Origin: Parabacteroides gordonii MS-1 = DSM 23371
GTDB taxonomy: Bacteria > Bacteroidota > Bacteroidia > Bacteroidales > Tannerellaceae
DNA: 64,000 nt
Reading direction: 5' to 3'
NCBI RefSeq assembly: GCF_000969825.1
Contig: NZ_KQ033919.1
Coordinates: forward strand, 4,166,749 to 4,230,748
Under the pieces are notes generated by a model. It made no database searches. It saw nothing but the letters and a program-made list of their open reading frames with translations, and was not told where the DNA came from. Below are positions 41,879 to 51,163 of the stretch, in pieces. The position numbers and the translations under genes were made by a program. Within the stretch, counting starts at the first letter, position 1. The number at the start of each line of letters is the position of its first letter.

Positions 41879-44296
41879 TTATTTATTCAGCTTAATCACC
41901 TCCGGTGCCCCTTTGGTAATATAGCGGATAATCACTTCCGGTGCGTCCTCGCTGATTTGTTCGCAGGAGAAGGCTACGGCTGAAGAGCCTGCGGGAAGCA
42001 GGGCGTTGCCTTGTGGGGTGACTTCGCTGATCACGTTATAGTTCTTGTCGGTAACGACTGCTTTGCCGTCGAAGGTATAGAGCAGGTACTGGCGATCCGA
42101 TATCTCACAAGGAAATTTGATAACGCCTTTCGGTGTGATGAACGACGGGTCTTTGATCGTTCCGTCGCCATCTACTTTCAGACGGATGGCATAGACGCTT
42201 TCGTACGGGCTGCTCCATGACCAGTCGGCACCGCCCGGTTGTCCCGGTTGCATTTCAGCCATGTTGCAGCGGAAATGTTTAGAGATAGAAAGCGGATACA
42301 GGTTATAAGTCTGTTCGTCTGTCTTTTCCAGGTGCCATTCTGTTTGCGGATCTTTCAGGCGAGCTTTCTGTTCGTCGCTGAAAGCCTGTGCTTCGCGCAG
42401 TTTATCCCAGTTCTTGATGGCTTCGAGCAACTTGTCTATCTGTCCGTGACGGCGCAGGGTGTTGCTGTTGATCGTCATCGCATAACCGGAGTCGAAACCG
42501 GCCGATTCGGATAAGGCCCATTCGAGGTCTTCCAGGGTCGAGCATTCAAAATTACGGTCGGCCAGACGGATCAGGAACCATCCCAGCATACGCGGGAAAA
42601 GGTTGCGCTGGAAGAAATGCTGGTTCTTGATACGGTTCTCAACCTGACCCGTGCGCATCGCTTCCCCCCAAGGCTCTCCCCAGTTCATGCGGGTATGGAT
42701 GTGCCAGAGGTTATGGCTCAGGCGGCTGGCATCGTTCAGCACGTTATGGTTCAGCTGGTTGTAGAAGCGGGTAACGAAACGGGAGTTGGCGTATTCGTCC
42801 TGCCCGGTATAGGAGCAACCTTCCAGGCCGTCGAATGAGATCTGGCGCAGGCCTGTCTTGTTCATGATCTCGGCCAGGCGGTCGGCAAACTTATCCTGTA
42901 GAACCAGATCCGGGAATAATGTTTTATAAGGGTAATCCCACAATTTGTAAAGCGGAGTCTTTTGTGCGTGGGCAGAAGCTGTCGTGCCGTAAGCGCCCCG
43001 TTTACAGTCTTTCAACAGGTAAGTGTCTCCCTGGTCTTCCATACTGCCGTAGGTGATCAGCTCCTTGTCTATCTGCATGGCGTTAAGGCTCATAGGCATG
43101 GAGAATAAATCTGACTTCTTGATCTTGATGGCTGTCTGCTCTTTATCCAGATCCGAGGTGAGTGTCAGTACGCCTTGTTTCAGCAGATGCTCGGAAGGAA
43201 CCGGAGTGACATAGGCATCGTTGGTGGTCGTGAAGTTGCTGAGGGTATGCACACCAACGGCAATCCCTTGTGCCTTAGCCTTGTCGACCATCTTCTTTAC
43301 GCCCTCATCGCCGCCTTTGGTGAATTTCGGATCCCAGTTGAAATGCCCCCAGTCGAGGAACGGGCCGCTGTGGTAGACATATTCGAAGCCGGCTATTTTT
43401 GCCTTGTCCAGGATCATGTCGAAGTTATCTTCTGAGAAGTCGGAGATCAGGTAGGACTTCATGGCAGCGCGGGAAGTCTTGCCCCATTCTCCGTCGAACA
43501 ACGGGTGGGGAAGTCCCTGTTCCACTTCGATCTCGCCGATACGTGCCAGGGCATCTGTGTTCTTACTGCCGAAGAAAGCGATCTTAGCCCCTTTGATCGG
43601 GCCGTCCTCGCCTTCTACGGGGAGAACCAGCGATTTCTCGATCTGTTGTACCTTGCGATACTCCTGTTTATTTCTTCTGCGAGCGGAGAAATGGAATACG
43701 GTACCGTCTGAAATGTCGGCAGCGGCGAGTTTGTAAGCAGGGATGCTGGCAACCGACAGTTCGGCTGATTTACCTGAATAACCGTATGTCTCGGTAACCA
43801 GTTTGCCGTATTCGTCGGGAATGCCGGCATTCGTTTTGATGTTCAGGGCTTGTATGCCGAAGGCAAGGCCGTCGCCCTGCGCTACGCCGACAACGTCACC
43901 TACGACCTCATGGATGTTTACGGCTAGCGGGCCGAACAGCAATACTTCATATTTATCCGGAACATTGGTTGCTTCCAGTGTGATGCATACGTCGCTTTCC
44001 TTCTGTTTCAGGGTGATTGTTCCGCCGTCGGACATGGTTAGTTTCAATTGGTTGCCACTGGCAGTCATTTTGGTTGGTGTGATCAGTTTATTGTCTGCAC
44101 AGACGGTTACAAGCGGATATTTGCCGGTATGCAAGATGTCTTTGCCTTCCACCCGGATGGAGGAGAAGTGACCGGTGTTGTCTATTCCAATCTGGGTGGA
44201 ACGGGTTTTTAGATTAACATTCTGTGCTCCGGCATGGAAAGCCAGCGTAAAGGCAAATAGCAAGACTATTTTGCCGATTAAAGAGAGTCGTTTCAT
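41879..44296 (-). CDS. Putative glycoside hydrolase, family not recognised
   Basis: The 805-residue secreted protein (signal KIVLLFAFTLAFHAGAQ) has an N-terminal beta-rich part (about 25-270) and a probable TIM barrel (about 285-620): AGFEYVYHSGPFLDWGHFNW, AKAQGIAVGVHTLSNFTTT, GLRQISFDGLEGCSYTGQ, SRLSHNLWHIHTRMNWGEPW. A C-terminal beta domain follows. FDGLEG resembles the catalytic Asp loop of clan-D-like hydrolases, but I cannot place it in a named family. It is the last gene after GH2 and GH29, 18 bp from the fucosidase, so it likely acts on the same glycan. Confidence 0.6.
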   Translation of the reverse strand: MKRLSLIGKIVLLFAFTLAFHAGAQNVNLKTRSTQIGIDNTGHFSSIRVEGKDILHTGKYPLVTVCADNKLITPTKMTASGNQLKLTMSDGGTITLKQKESDVCITLEATNVPDKYEVLLFGPLAVNIHEVVGDVVGVAQGDGLAFGIQALNIKTNAGIPDEYGKLVTETYGYSGKSAELSVASIPAYKLAAADISDGTVFHFSARRRNKQEYRKVQQIEKSLVLPVEGEDGPIKGAKIAFFGSKNTDALARIGEIEVEQGLPHPLFDGEWGKTSRAAMKSYLISDFSEDNFDMILDKAKIAGFEYVYHSGPFLDWGHFNWDPKFTKGGDEGVKKMVDKAKAQGIAVGVHTLSNFTTTNDAYVTPVPSEHLLKQGVLTLTSDLDKEQTAIKIKKSDLFSMPMSLNAMQIDKELITYGSMEDQGDTYLLKDCKRGAYGTTASAHAQKTPLYKLWDYPYKTLFPDLVLQDKFADRLAEIMNKTGLRQISFDGLEGCSYTGQDEYANSRFVTRFYNQLNHNVLNDASRLSHNLWHIHTRMNWGEPWGEAMRTGQVENRIKNQHFFQRNLFPRMLGWFLIRLADRNFECSTLEDLEWALSESAGFDSGYAMTINSNTLRRHGQIDKLLEAIKNWDKLREAQAFSDEQKARLKDPQTEWHLEKTDEQTYNLYPLSISKHFRCNMAEMQPGQPGGADWSWSSPYESVYAIRLKVDGDGTIKDPSFITPKGVIKFPCEISDRQYLLYTFDGKAVVTDKNYNVISEVTPQGNALLPAGSSAVAFSCEQISEDAPEVIIRYITKGAPEVIKLNK

Positions 44297-44314
44297 GTGT
44301 GTTTGTTTATGAAT

Positions 44315-46027
44315 TTAATATGTAAGTCTTTTAATCGTTATCTCTCCGATGGAGGATGCACCTTTGTACTTCACTTTCATCTTCAGCGTGGTAGGGAACT
44401 CATCCAATGTCTGCTGGGAACGGGTAATCCTGCATGTATGTGTCTTCGGTAAAAGAATGAGCGAAGATACTTGTTTTTCTCCATACATGAACAGTTCGTG
44501 ATCTTTAAACTCCAGATCGGACGGTTTGTTGCTCAGGTAATCGGTGGCCAGGCGGGAGAAGACGAGCTCGTATTCGCCGATCCGGTTGACGAAAGGAGTC
44601 AGGTCGAGGGTTATTTCCGTCCAGTTGTCCGCATTGAATGTATGGGCATCCCAGGTATCTACTACCTGTGGTTTGTCTTGTTGCCGCTCATCCTGCAGGT
44701 CGCTGAGAGGACTGGACACCTGGAAGGCCGAGAAGTTCTTCAGCAACGGTGTATCTTTTGACCGGGTGATGCGGACACGTAATTTATTCAACCGGAGAGT
44801 CGGGAAATGATCTATCTTCTTGTTTCCGACCGAGCTTCCTTTATAGATGGAGATCCATTTGCCTTCCCTGGTATATCCTTCCAGTTCGTAGGCCAGTACC
44901 CGTTGTCCCCCTTTCAGGTCTTCCTGCAGGATACAATGGTTGATTTCGGTAGGAGTGGCAAAGTCAAGCTCGAAGGTATTCCCTTTACCGGCCGTTTGCT
45001 GTACCGGATGGCCGAACCTGTTTTCGATCTCCCTGCCGAAAGCCTGATAGACGGCGGCATGTGAGCGGGGGATCAGTCCGGTTGTATCGGGAGTGGAGTT
45101 GAGGAGGAGCACGGAACCACGTCCGACGGATTTGTAATACAGGTTCATCAACTGCTCCTGCGTCATCAGCAAGCTGTCGCATCCGGGAGCCCAGAACCAT
45201 TTATGACCTTTGTTCTTCAGCAGCGGGACATCCACCTCTACCGGGGCATACCGATCGCCGTCCACATCCGAGTGAAGGGCGGTGGAGACACCGGTTGTCA
45301 GGTCTTCCTCCTTTATTGTGTACCAGTTGGGGTAGGGAGCATAACCGTCCTCGTTGCCTACCCATCTCAGATTGGCCTGCTTGCCCTGAAAGATTACCGA
45401 ATTGGCGGCATACCGGTCGAGAATATCTTTGATCGGGATGCGGCAGTTGCCGTCGAACCAAACTTCGCTGATCGGCCCATAGAGGGAAAGTACTTCCGTC
45501 AGTTGCGTGCGGAACACCTGGTTGTACGTCTCCTGTTTGGAAGGATCTTGTGTGATACCCCCGCTACCGATACCGGCGCCCCAGCGGTCGTCGCCCGGAT
45601 AGATATACACTCCCAGGTCGAGTCCGTATTTCCTGCACGACTCCGAGAGGTCTTTCAATACATCCCCTTTGCCGTTGCGCCAGGGTATTTCCTTCACGCC
45701 GTAGTCGGACGTTTCGGTCTGCCACCAGCAGAAGCCGCCGCAGTGTTTGGCCACGAACAATACCATCTTTGCTCCCCATGATTGAGCTACTTCGCACCAT
45801 TGGTCGGTGTCGAGGTCGGCTACTTTGAGACGGTCGAGCGGGGTGGTGAAGTTATCGTATTCCCGGTTCTGCCAGGCGGCAGGGCCGTAGTGCACGAACA
45901 TAACCCGTTCATAGTTGTGCCAGCGTAGTTGTGCTTCCGTAGGCAGCGGGATCTTTTTCTCCTGTCCCTGTACAGGCGGGCCGGACAGAAACAGGAGGAA
46001 GATCAGTATAGGAATTAGTTGTTTCAT
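44315..46027 (-). CDS. Glycoside hydrolase family 29 alpha-L-fucosidase
   Basis: The 570-residue secreted enzyme has a signal peptide and the GH29 barrel: RWHNYERVMFVHYGPAAWQ, WGAKMVLFVAKHCGGFCWWQ, YGLDLGVYIYPGD, and the nucleophile Asp192 in EVWFDGN. A C-terminal beta-sandwich region (about 330-570) may bind carbohydrate. It removes alpha-L-fucose from glycans. It starts 6 bp after the GH2 gene, so both are probably co-translated. The linkage preference is not readable by eye. Confidence 0.9.
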   Translation of the reverse strand: MKQLIPILIFLLFLSGPPVQGQEKKIPLPTEAQLRWHNYERVMFVHYGPAAWQNREYDNFTTPLDRLKVADLDTDQWCEVAQSWGAKMVLFVAKHCGGFCWWQTETSDYGVKEIPWRNGKGDVLKDLSESCRKYGLDLGVYIYPGDDRWGAGIGSGGITQDPSKQETYNQVFRTQLTEVLSLYGPISEVWFDGNCRIPIKDILDRYAANSVIFQGKQANLRWVGNEDGYAPYPNWYTIKEEDLTTGVSTALHSDVDGDRYAPVEVDVPLLKNKGHKWFWAPGCDSLLMTQEQLMNLYYKSVGRGSVLLLNSTPDTTGLIPRSHAAVYQAFGREIENRFGHPVQQTAGKGNTFELDFATPTEINHCILQEDLKGGQRVLAYELEGYTREGKWISIYKGSSVGNKKIDHFPTLRLNKLRVRITRSKDTPLLKNFSAFQVSSPLSDLQDERQQDKPQVVDTWDAHTFNADNWTEITLDLTPFVNRIGEYELVFSRLATDYLSNKPSDLEFKDHELFMYGEKQVSSLILLPKTHTCRITRSQQTLDEFPTTLKMKVKYKGASSIGEITIKRLTY

Positions 46028-46033
46028 GTAAGT

Positions 46034-48838
46034 TTACTTTTTGTATAAGCCCCGGATCAATGCCGGATTGATTGGCGCCGACGGGTTGAAGCGGTCGGAT
46101 GCCATGTATTGCAGGATGCTCTGTTTGAACTGCCGGGCGGCCGGACGTTTGTCGAGGTCGCGTTGCAGGTCGGCACTGCACACCATTAGTTTACCGTTAC
46201 CCACCTTCCCTTCGAGGAGGATACCCAGTTTGCGGTTCGTGAACCAGTCGTCGATCAGGTGTACGACTGGGCGGTAGTCTGCCGGGAAATCATCCAGTAC
46301 CATTGCGTTGCAATTGCTGACCAGATCCCACCACTGGAAATCGCTGTATCCTTCAGTCGGGAAAGCGGCCAGTGCCGGATGTTTCGGATCGCAAAGGATG
46401 CCGAGGGTATGGGGAGGTTGCTTGTTTGTCCAGGCAGTGTTCCAGAAGATGGAAGAGAAGCCGACACGGATGTCGCCGCCTTTATCCGGTGCGATGCGTC
46501 CGGGAGCCAACAGCAGGAGGACGTTTTCCCCTTTTTCCAGCCGGGTCATTGCCTGGTCGTCGAGGGTGGAGGCAATGTAAGGCAGTTGTTCGATCGGTTC
46601 CTGTTTGGCCGGATAGACCCAGATGTTCCATTCGTTTCTGCTGTTCGTCTCTTTCACTTCCACGCTGACGGTCAGCTGTGTCGGTGCAGTGATGTCGGCC
46701 AACGGGTATTCGATAGTGCCGGCCGGGATGCAGTTGGTCAGCGGAAGGTCTTTTACGAAACTTCCCTGTGCCAGGTTTTCGCCCGCTCGGTTGCTGATCT
46801 GCCAGCGGATGTTTGCCCCCTGTAAAGGCTTCTCACCGAAATGAGCCAGTTCGACCGGCGCTTTCAGTGTCTCGTTATTCAGCCAGACCATTTTCGGGAA
46901 GCGGACAAGCGGAACGGTATTGTTACAGAAGGTGCTGTATTCTTCCCCCGTTACATATCCTTTTTCACCCCAGAAGGCGTCGAGTACGCCGACCAGTGCG
47001 GAACCCTGTCCCGGGAAGTCGTGCAGGTCGAGCAACTGGAAGCCTGCGAAACCGGGCGTGCGGAGGGCGGCTTCTATATCAGCTTTATAACAAAGCGTCT
47101 GCAAGCGGCCGGAAGCATACAGGAAAGCATCGGCCAGGTCGGCCATCTGATGGTCTTTCAGTGTTTCCCGGAATATCTCAAAGTTCTTCGCTTTCAGTAC
47201 ACCGGTATATTTCTCTATTTCCTTGAAGTTGGGATAGACGCACCATTGACCGATCTCATGGCTGACAGTCGGCATGTTCGGACGGATAATATGGGCGAAG
47301 TCGTAGTCGGTACGCGGCGGTTGTGCATTGATGATGCTGCGCAATCCTTCGCCCCATCCCTGGATACGCGGGTCGGGTGCATTCCAGTAGTCCGCATTCT
47401 CCACATAAGGCCATCCGCCGGAGCTGGTATAGGCACGGCGCAGGTCTTTCGATTTCCAGTGGTCGATCAGTTCGGACAGGTATTTTACCTGGTTGGCTCC
47501 ACCCGGTTCGTTCCCGTAGGCCATCAGGCAGAAAGAGGGATGGTTGCCGTACTCTTTCAGGATACGGTCTCCTTCGTCGTAGAACCATTGGTCGGAATAA
47601 CCGCCGTCGCCCACCGTTGCCCATCCGGCACATTCAACTTGCAGATAGACGCCCATGCTGTCGGCCACCTCGAAGGCGGCACGGGGCGGACACCAGGAGT
47701 GGAAACGGACATGGTTCAGACCGTAGGCCTTGCACTGGCTGTATATCTTCTCCCAATAGCCGTTCTCCATAGCCGGGTAACCGGTCAGCGGGAAGATACA
47801 GCATTCGAGCGTACCCCGGAGGAATACCGGATGACCATTTACTTCGAAACGTGTGCCGTTGGCTTTGAACTCGCGGAGTCCGAAGGTGCGGCATTGTTCT
47901 TCTTTATTACCATCGGTTTCAACGGTTGCACGCAGGTTATACAGGTTAGGGCTGTATTCCGACCAGAGCAAGGCGTCGTTGCCCAGCGATAAGGTCGCTT
48001 CCTGTTGCAGGGAGGTGCCCGGGACAATAGTGATCTCCTGTGGTTGGCCAACAGGGCTTCCGTCTTTCTTTTCTACCTGGAGAAGCAGGGTGGAGGCTTC
48101 TTTCCCGGCTGTACCGTTCAGCGTAATTGCGACTTTGACTGTCTTATCCGCGATATTCGGATAAAGCTGTATATCATTAATATATAGAGAGGGTTTAGCC
48201 GTCAGGCTGATGATCCCGATAACGCCGTTCCAGTTGGACTGCGTATGGTCGGAGACGCTATGGGCGTTGATTCCCACCTCTATGTTGACCCGGTTATCCA
48301 CACGGAGTGTCAGGGTGTGTTTTCCGGGCTTCAATTCATTAAAGACATACCGGAAAGGGGTGGAGAGCGATTCATGCTTACCCATCTCATTCCCGTCGAG
48401 GAAGAGCGTCGTCTCCCAGTGCGTACGTTCCAGTTCGAGCTCTACCGGCTGGTTGGCCCACGACTGCGGTATATCTATTTCTTTCTGATACCAGGCCACT
48501 CCCACATAGTGTTTCTCCGGGTTCAACCAGAAAGGGACTTTCATATTTCCCGGCTGGCGGAATTTCTCATATTGGGGAGCATCGTACCATGATTTGTCGA
48601 CAACCTGCCCCGTCCAGGCTGTTTCTATCCCGACATCATTGCCGTATCCTTGTTCCTGAAGCGAACCGGGCAGCTGGATGGTTTCGTTCAGGTATCTGTT
48701 GTACCATTGTTCTGTCAGTCCCCGGTCGTCAGGATCGAGGGCAAAGAGCCATTCACCTTGCAGGGATTGTGTGTTATCTGCCTGCCGGCAGGCGACAAGG
48801 GTTAAAAAAGAGAGTAAGACGAATAAGTACTTTTTCAT
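46034..48838 (-). CDS. Glycoside hydrolase family 2 lipoprotein (beta-galactosidase-like)
   Basis: The 934-residue lipoprotein (FLTLVAC) has a GH2 sugar-binding domain (PVELELERTHWETTLFLDG, GKHTLTLRVDNRVN), Ig-like domain, TIM barrel (GLNHVRFHSWCPPRAAFEVAD) and a long C-terminal part. The acid/base is probably Glu444 in AYGNEPGG and the nucleophile Glu528 in SHEIGQW. It is first after a 282-bp gap that follows susD and precedes the fucosidase by 6 bp. Together they suggest removal of beta-linked galactose or a uronic acid and fucose from a host or plant glycan (inference). Confidence 0.88.
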   Translation of the reverse strand: MKKYLFVLLSFLTLVACRQADNTQSLQGEWLFALDPDDRGLTEQWYNRYLNETIQLPGSLQEQGYGNDVGIETAWTGQVVDKSWYDAPQYEKFRQPGNMKVPFWLNPEKHYVGVAWYQKEIDIPQSWANQPVELELERTHWETTLFLDGNEMGKHESLSTPFRYVFNELKPGKHTLTLRVDNRVNIEVGINAHSVSDHTQSNWNGVIGIISLTAKPSLYINDIQLYPNIADKTVKVAITLNGTAGKEASTLLLQVEKKDGSPVGQPQEITIVPGTSLQQEATLSLGNDALLWSEYSPNLYNLRATVETDGNKEEQCRTFGLREFKANGTRFEVNGHPVFLRGTLECCIFPLTGYPAMENGYWEKIYSQCKAYGLNHVRFHSWCPPRAAFEVADSMGVYLQVECAGWATVGDGGYSDQWFYDEGDRILKEYGNHPSFCLMAYGNEPGGANQVKYLSELIDHWKSKDLRRAYTSSGGWPYVENADYWNAPDPRIQGWGEGLRSIINAQPPRTDYDFAHIIRPNMPTVSHEIGQWCVYPNFKEIEKYTGVLKAKNFEIFRETLKDHQMADLADAFLYASGRLQTLCYKADIEAALRTPGFAGFQLLDLHDFPGQGSALVGVLDAFWGEKGYVTGEEYSTFCNNTVPLVRFPKMVWLNNETLKAPVELAHFGEKPLQGANIRWQISNRAGENLAQGSFVKDLPLTNCIPAGTIEYPLADITAPTQLTVSVEVKETNSRNEWNIWVYPAKQEPIEQLPYIASTLDDQAMTRLEKGENVLLLLAPGRIAPDKGGDIRVGFSSIFWNTAWTNKQPPHTLGILCDPKHPALAAFPTEGYSDFQWWDLVSNCNAMVLDDFPADYRPVVHLIDDWFTNRKLGILLEGKVGNGKLMVCSADLQRDLDKRPAARQFKQSILQYMASDRFNPSAPINPALIRGLYKK

Positions 48839-48953
48839 GCGTATTTAATTGTAAATGATGAATAAGAGTAGCGTTCTGCAAAGAAACGCTTTTATTCATA
48901 GAAAATAAATAGATAATACTACCGTATAGATGGATTATCTTTTGATGAGTTTA
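48839..48953. other. AT-rich leader region before the GH2-GH29 genes
   Basis: No gene or exact -7 box was found. GCGTTCTGCAAAGAAACGC at 48871-48889 is an imperfect palindrome; on the minus strand CTTTGCAGAACGC resembles CTTTACAGAACGC found upstream of the gene at 59463-61658 (61690-61726 region). This may be a promoter for the hydrolase genes separate from susCD. Confidence 0.35.
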
Positions 48954-49105
48954 GTGCGGTGACTGCGCACGAGAGGGTGCGGTCTGTGTGCACGGGAATG
49001 CGCATTGGTTGCGCACGGTAAGGTGCGGTGTCCGTAACAGGGCGGTTACGATAACCGTAACCCCTAAGGTACGATGGTCGTAACCGAGTTGTTACGACCA
49101 TCGTA
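48954..49105. repeat. TGCGCAC and GTTACG intergenic word arrays (array E)
   Basis: The left half repeats GGTGCGG, TGCGCAC, TGTGCAC and TGCGCA (about seven copies between 48954 and 49028). The right half switches to CGTAAC/GTTACG words and ends in a perfect 15-bp hairpin, TACGATGGTCGTAAC at 49070-49084 and its complement at 49091-49105, loop CGAGTT. It lies downstream of the SusD stop on the minus strand. A T-run precedes rather than follows the hairpin on that strand, so it is not a standard terminator; it may protect the susCD mRNA 3' end. Confidence 0.75.
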
Positions 49106-49120
49106 AAAAAAGTGACAACC

Positions 49121-51151
49121 TTACAAACTTTCCGCCCCCAGATTAGGCATCGTCGGCCATCCCGGATTCTGATAGATCGGGGAGGTTTCCACACTGCTGC
49201 CATCGGCAGATGTGTTCAGGAAATTCTGTATCGCGATCGGCGACAGGTAGTGTGCCATAGCCCACTTGAACCCGCCTTGCCGCATGATCAATGAGTTAGC
49301 CGCCACTTCCTGCGGACGCAGGTACATGCTCAGCGCCGGATCGGATACATTCGACTTGGAGTCGTTGGCACCGTACACCAGGATGCTCGCTCCGCTTTCA
49401 TCTTTATACCAGTCCTGCATCGGCCCCCACAGTTTGAACCCTTCGATATGGTAAGGGGAGGAGATCAGCTGATCCATGGCACGCCACCGTTTGAGATCCA
49501 TCTTGCGTAAACCTTCACCCATCAGTTCGCAGTTACGTTCCCGGCGGATGTTGTACAAGGTGGTATTGACCAGCTGTCCCGCAGAATAGGCTCCCCAGTT
49601 GTATTTCGCTTCTTCACTCATGTTCGTTGCAGAAATACTCTTGTTGTAATCCGTATCCAGATGGGCGCGGGTACGGATCGCACGCCAGTAGGAAGCAGCG
49701 GTTCCGTCTATGGCTCCGGTACGTTCGTAGCAGGCTTCGAGATAATTCAGGTAAGCTTCGGCGGCACGGAAAGTGATGCTTCCGGTGAAGGAGCCGAAGT
49801 TGGCACAATGCTTGGCATCGAAATTGCCCCCTTTGCGCATGGCGTATCCGGTGGAGTAATAGACATCGGAGTTACCGCTGGTAATGTCGGGAACTGTTTC
49901 TACCGGCGTGGCGTGTGTACCGTCGGATGACGGGTATAAGACGTTGATCTGCCCCGGTTCCTTGAGGAACAGCCACAGGCGGCCGTCGCGGTTCTTGCGT
50001 ACGTCGGCTACATAATCGTCGCCGGCATAACCCGAGCCGGATGCATAGATCGGCAGTCCGTTCGCCATCAGGAAGGTACTTACCATGCCGCGCGTCAGCC
50101 CGTAACCGGCATTTCCTTTCTGTGCGAACTGAACGGCACCGTGTGTCAGCTGCAAGCCTTTGTCGTATTGGCGCCACATAAGCACTTCGTCGTAACCGGC
50201 CATGTTCTCATCCGCATACATATTATAATACGGGTTGGCAGGTTCTTCGGTGCTCTGTTGCAGCAGGCCGGTGTTTTCCGTTAGTGGAATGGCGTCGGCC
50301 ACCGCTTTGGCCGCTTCCATCGCCTGTCCGAGGAAGAAATCGATTTCATTGTCGATACTGCCCGACGGATATTGGTAGCTTGCATTGTAATCCTTCTGTT
50401 TGCCCGGCCAGCCATTGCCGTCCGGTACGAAAGGGGTGTTGCGGAAATACTTCAGCCAGGTTCCTTCGAACAGGGCGACTCTCGATTTGACCAGGTTGGC
50501 GCAGTTGCGGGAGAGACGGTTCTTTTTCCCATCGGGTGATATTTCCTTCAGCATCACAATGGCTGAGTCGAGGTCTGCCAGGATGAAACGGGCTACCTCG
50601 TTGCGCGGGGCTCGTTTGCTGGCTTCGGTCAGCGCTTCCTGTTCGTCGGGGAGCGGACGGTAGAGGATGGGGAAGTCGCCGAACGCTTGTAGCTTCTTGA
50701 AATATTCATAGGCACGCAGGAAATAGACTTCGCCGATATAATGTTTCACATTCTCATCGTTCCCGCTGATCTCTCCGCTTTTCCATTTGTCTACCACGCG
50801 TTGCAGGAAGTAGTTGCACTGGTATATCTTCGTGAATTCCCAGTCGCCCCCGGTCTGTGCCGTTTTCAGTTCACCGGGTACATAGTCCGTGTAATCTCCC
50901 TTGGCGATCATATTGTCCGTACCGTTGTCCCATCCGAAGGTTCCGTACCAGTTGACACTCGATTCGTGGGAGGGCAGGATGCCGGGATATATGTTGTTGA
51001 TGTAAGAGGCCAGTTGGCTTTCTTCTGTCAGATAGTAGTCCGGTGTGATCTGCGACAGAGGTTCTCTGTCGAGGTAATCGTTGCAGGAGAACAATACCGG
51101 AACCAGGACGATACCTGCGATTTGTTTTAATAGGCTGTTTATGCGATTCAT
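49121..51151 (-). CDS. SusD/RagB-family surface glycan-binding lipoprotein
   Basis: The 676-residue lipoprotein (LVPVLFSC, then NDYLDREPLSQ) is the partner of the SusC 12 bp upstream. The SusD N-terminal motif, the helical core (VYFLRAYEYFKKLQAFGDFP, LVKSRVALFEGTW) and the C-terminal RagB pattern (NIRRERNCELMGEGLRKMDLKRW) are all visible. It is longer than the first SusD in the window, with insertions in the C-terminal half that could shape ligand specificity. Array E follows its stop codon. Confidence 0.95.
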   Translation of the reverse strand: MNRINSLLKQIAGIVLVPVLFSCNDYLDREPLSQITPDYYLTEESQLASYINNIYPGILPSHESSVNWYGTFGWDNGTDNMIAKGDYTDYVPGELKTAQTGGDWEFTKIYQCNYFLQRVVDKWKSGEISGNDENVKHYIGEVYFLRAYEYFKKLQAFGDFPILYRPLPDEQEALTEASKRAPRNEVARFILADLDSAIVMLKEISPDGKKNRLSRNCANLVKSRVALFEGTWLKYFRNTPFVPDGNGWPGKQKDYNASYQYPSGSIDNEIDFFLGQAMEAAKAVADAIPLTENTGLLQQSTEEPANPYYNMYADENMAGYDEVLMWRQYDKGLQLTHGAVQFAQKGNAGYGLTRGMVSTFLMANGLPIYASGSGYAGDDYVADVRKNRDGRLWLFLKEPGQINVLYPSSDGTHATPVETVPDITSGNSDVYYSTGYAMRKGGNFDAKHCANFGSFTGSITFRAAEAYLNYLEACYERTGAIDGTAASYWRAIRTRAHLDTDYNKSISATNMSEEAKYNWGAYSAGQLVNTTLYNIRRERNCELMGEGLRKMDLKRWRAMDQLISSPYHIEGFKLWGPMQDWYKDESGASILVYGANDSKSNVSDPALSMYLRPQEVAANSLIMRQGGFKWAMAHYLSPIAIQNFLNTSADGSSVETSPIYQNPGWPTMPNLGAESL

Positions 51152-51163
51152 GATTCTTCTGTT

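Noticed and set aside
46841-47992. 383-codon open frame on the plus strand
   Set aside because: It mirrors the GH2 gene with its clear catalytic motifs and reflects codon bias of a GC-richer gene.
49070-49105. Ordinary intrinsic terminator for susD
   Set aside because: On the minus strand the T-run precedes the hairpin instead of following it, so the standard mechanism does not fit; reported as part of a repeat array instead.
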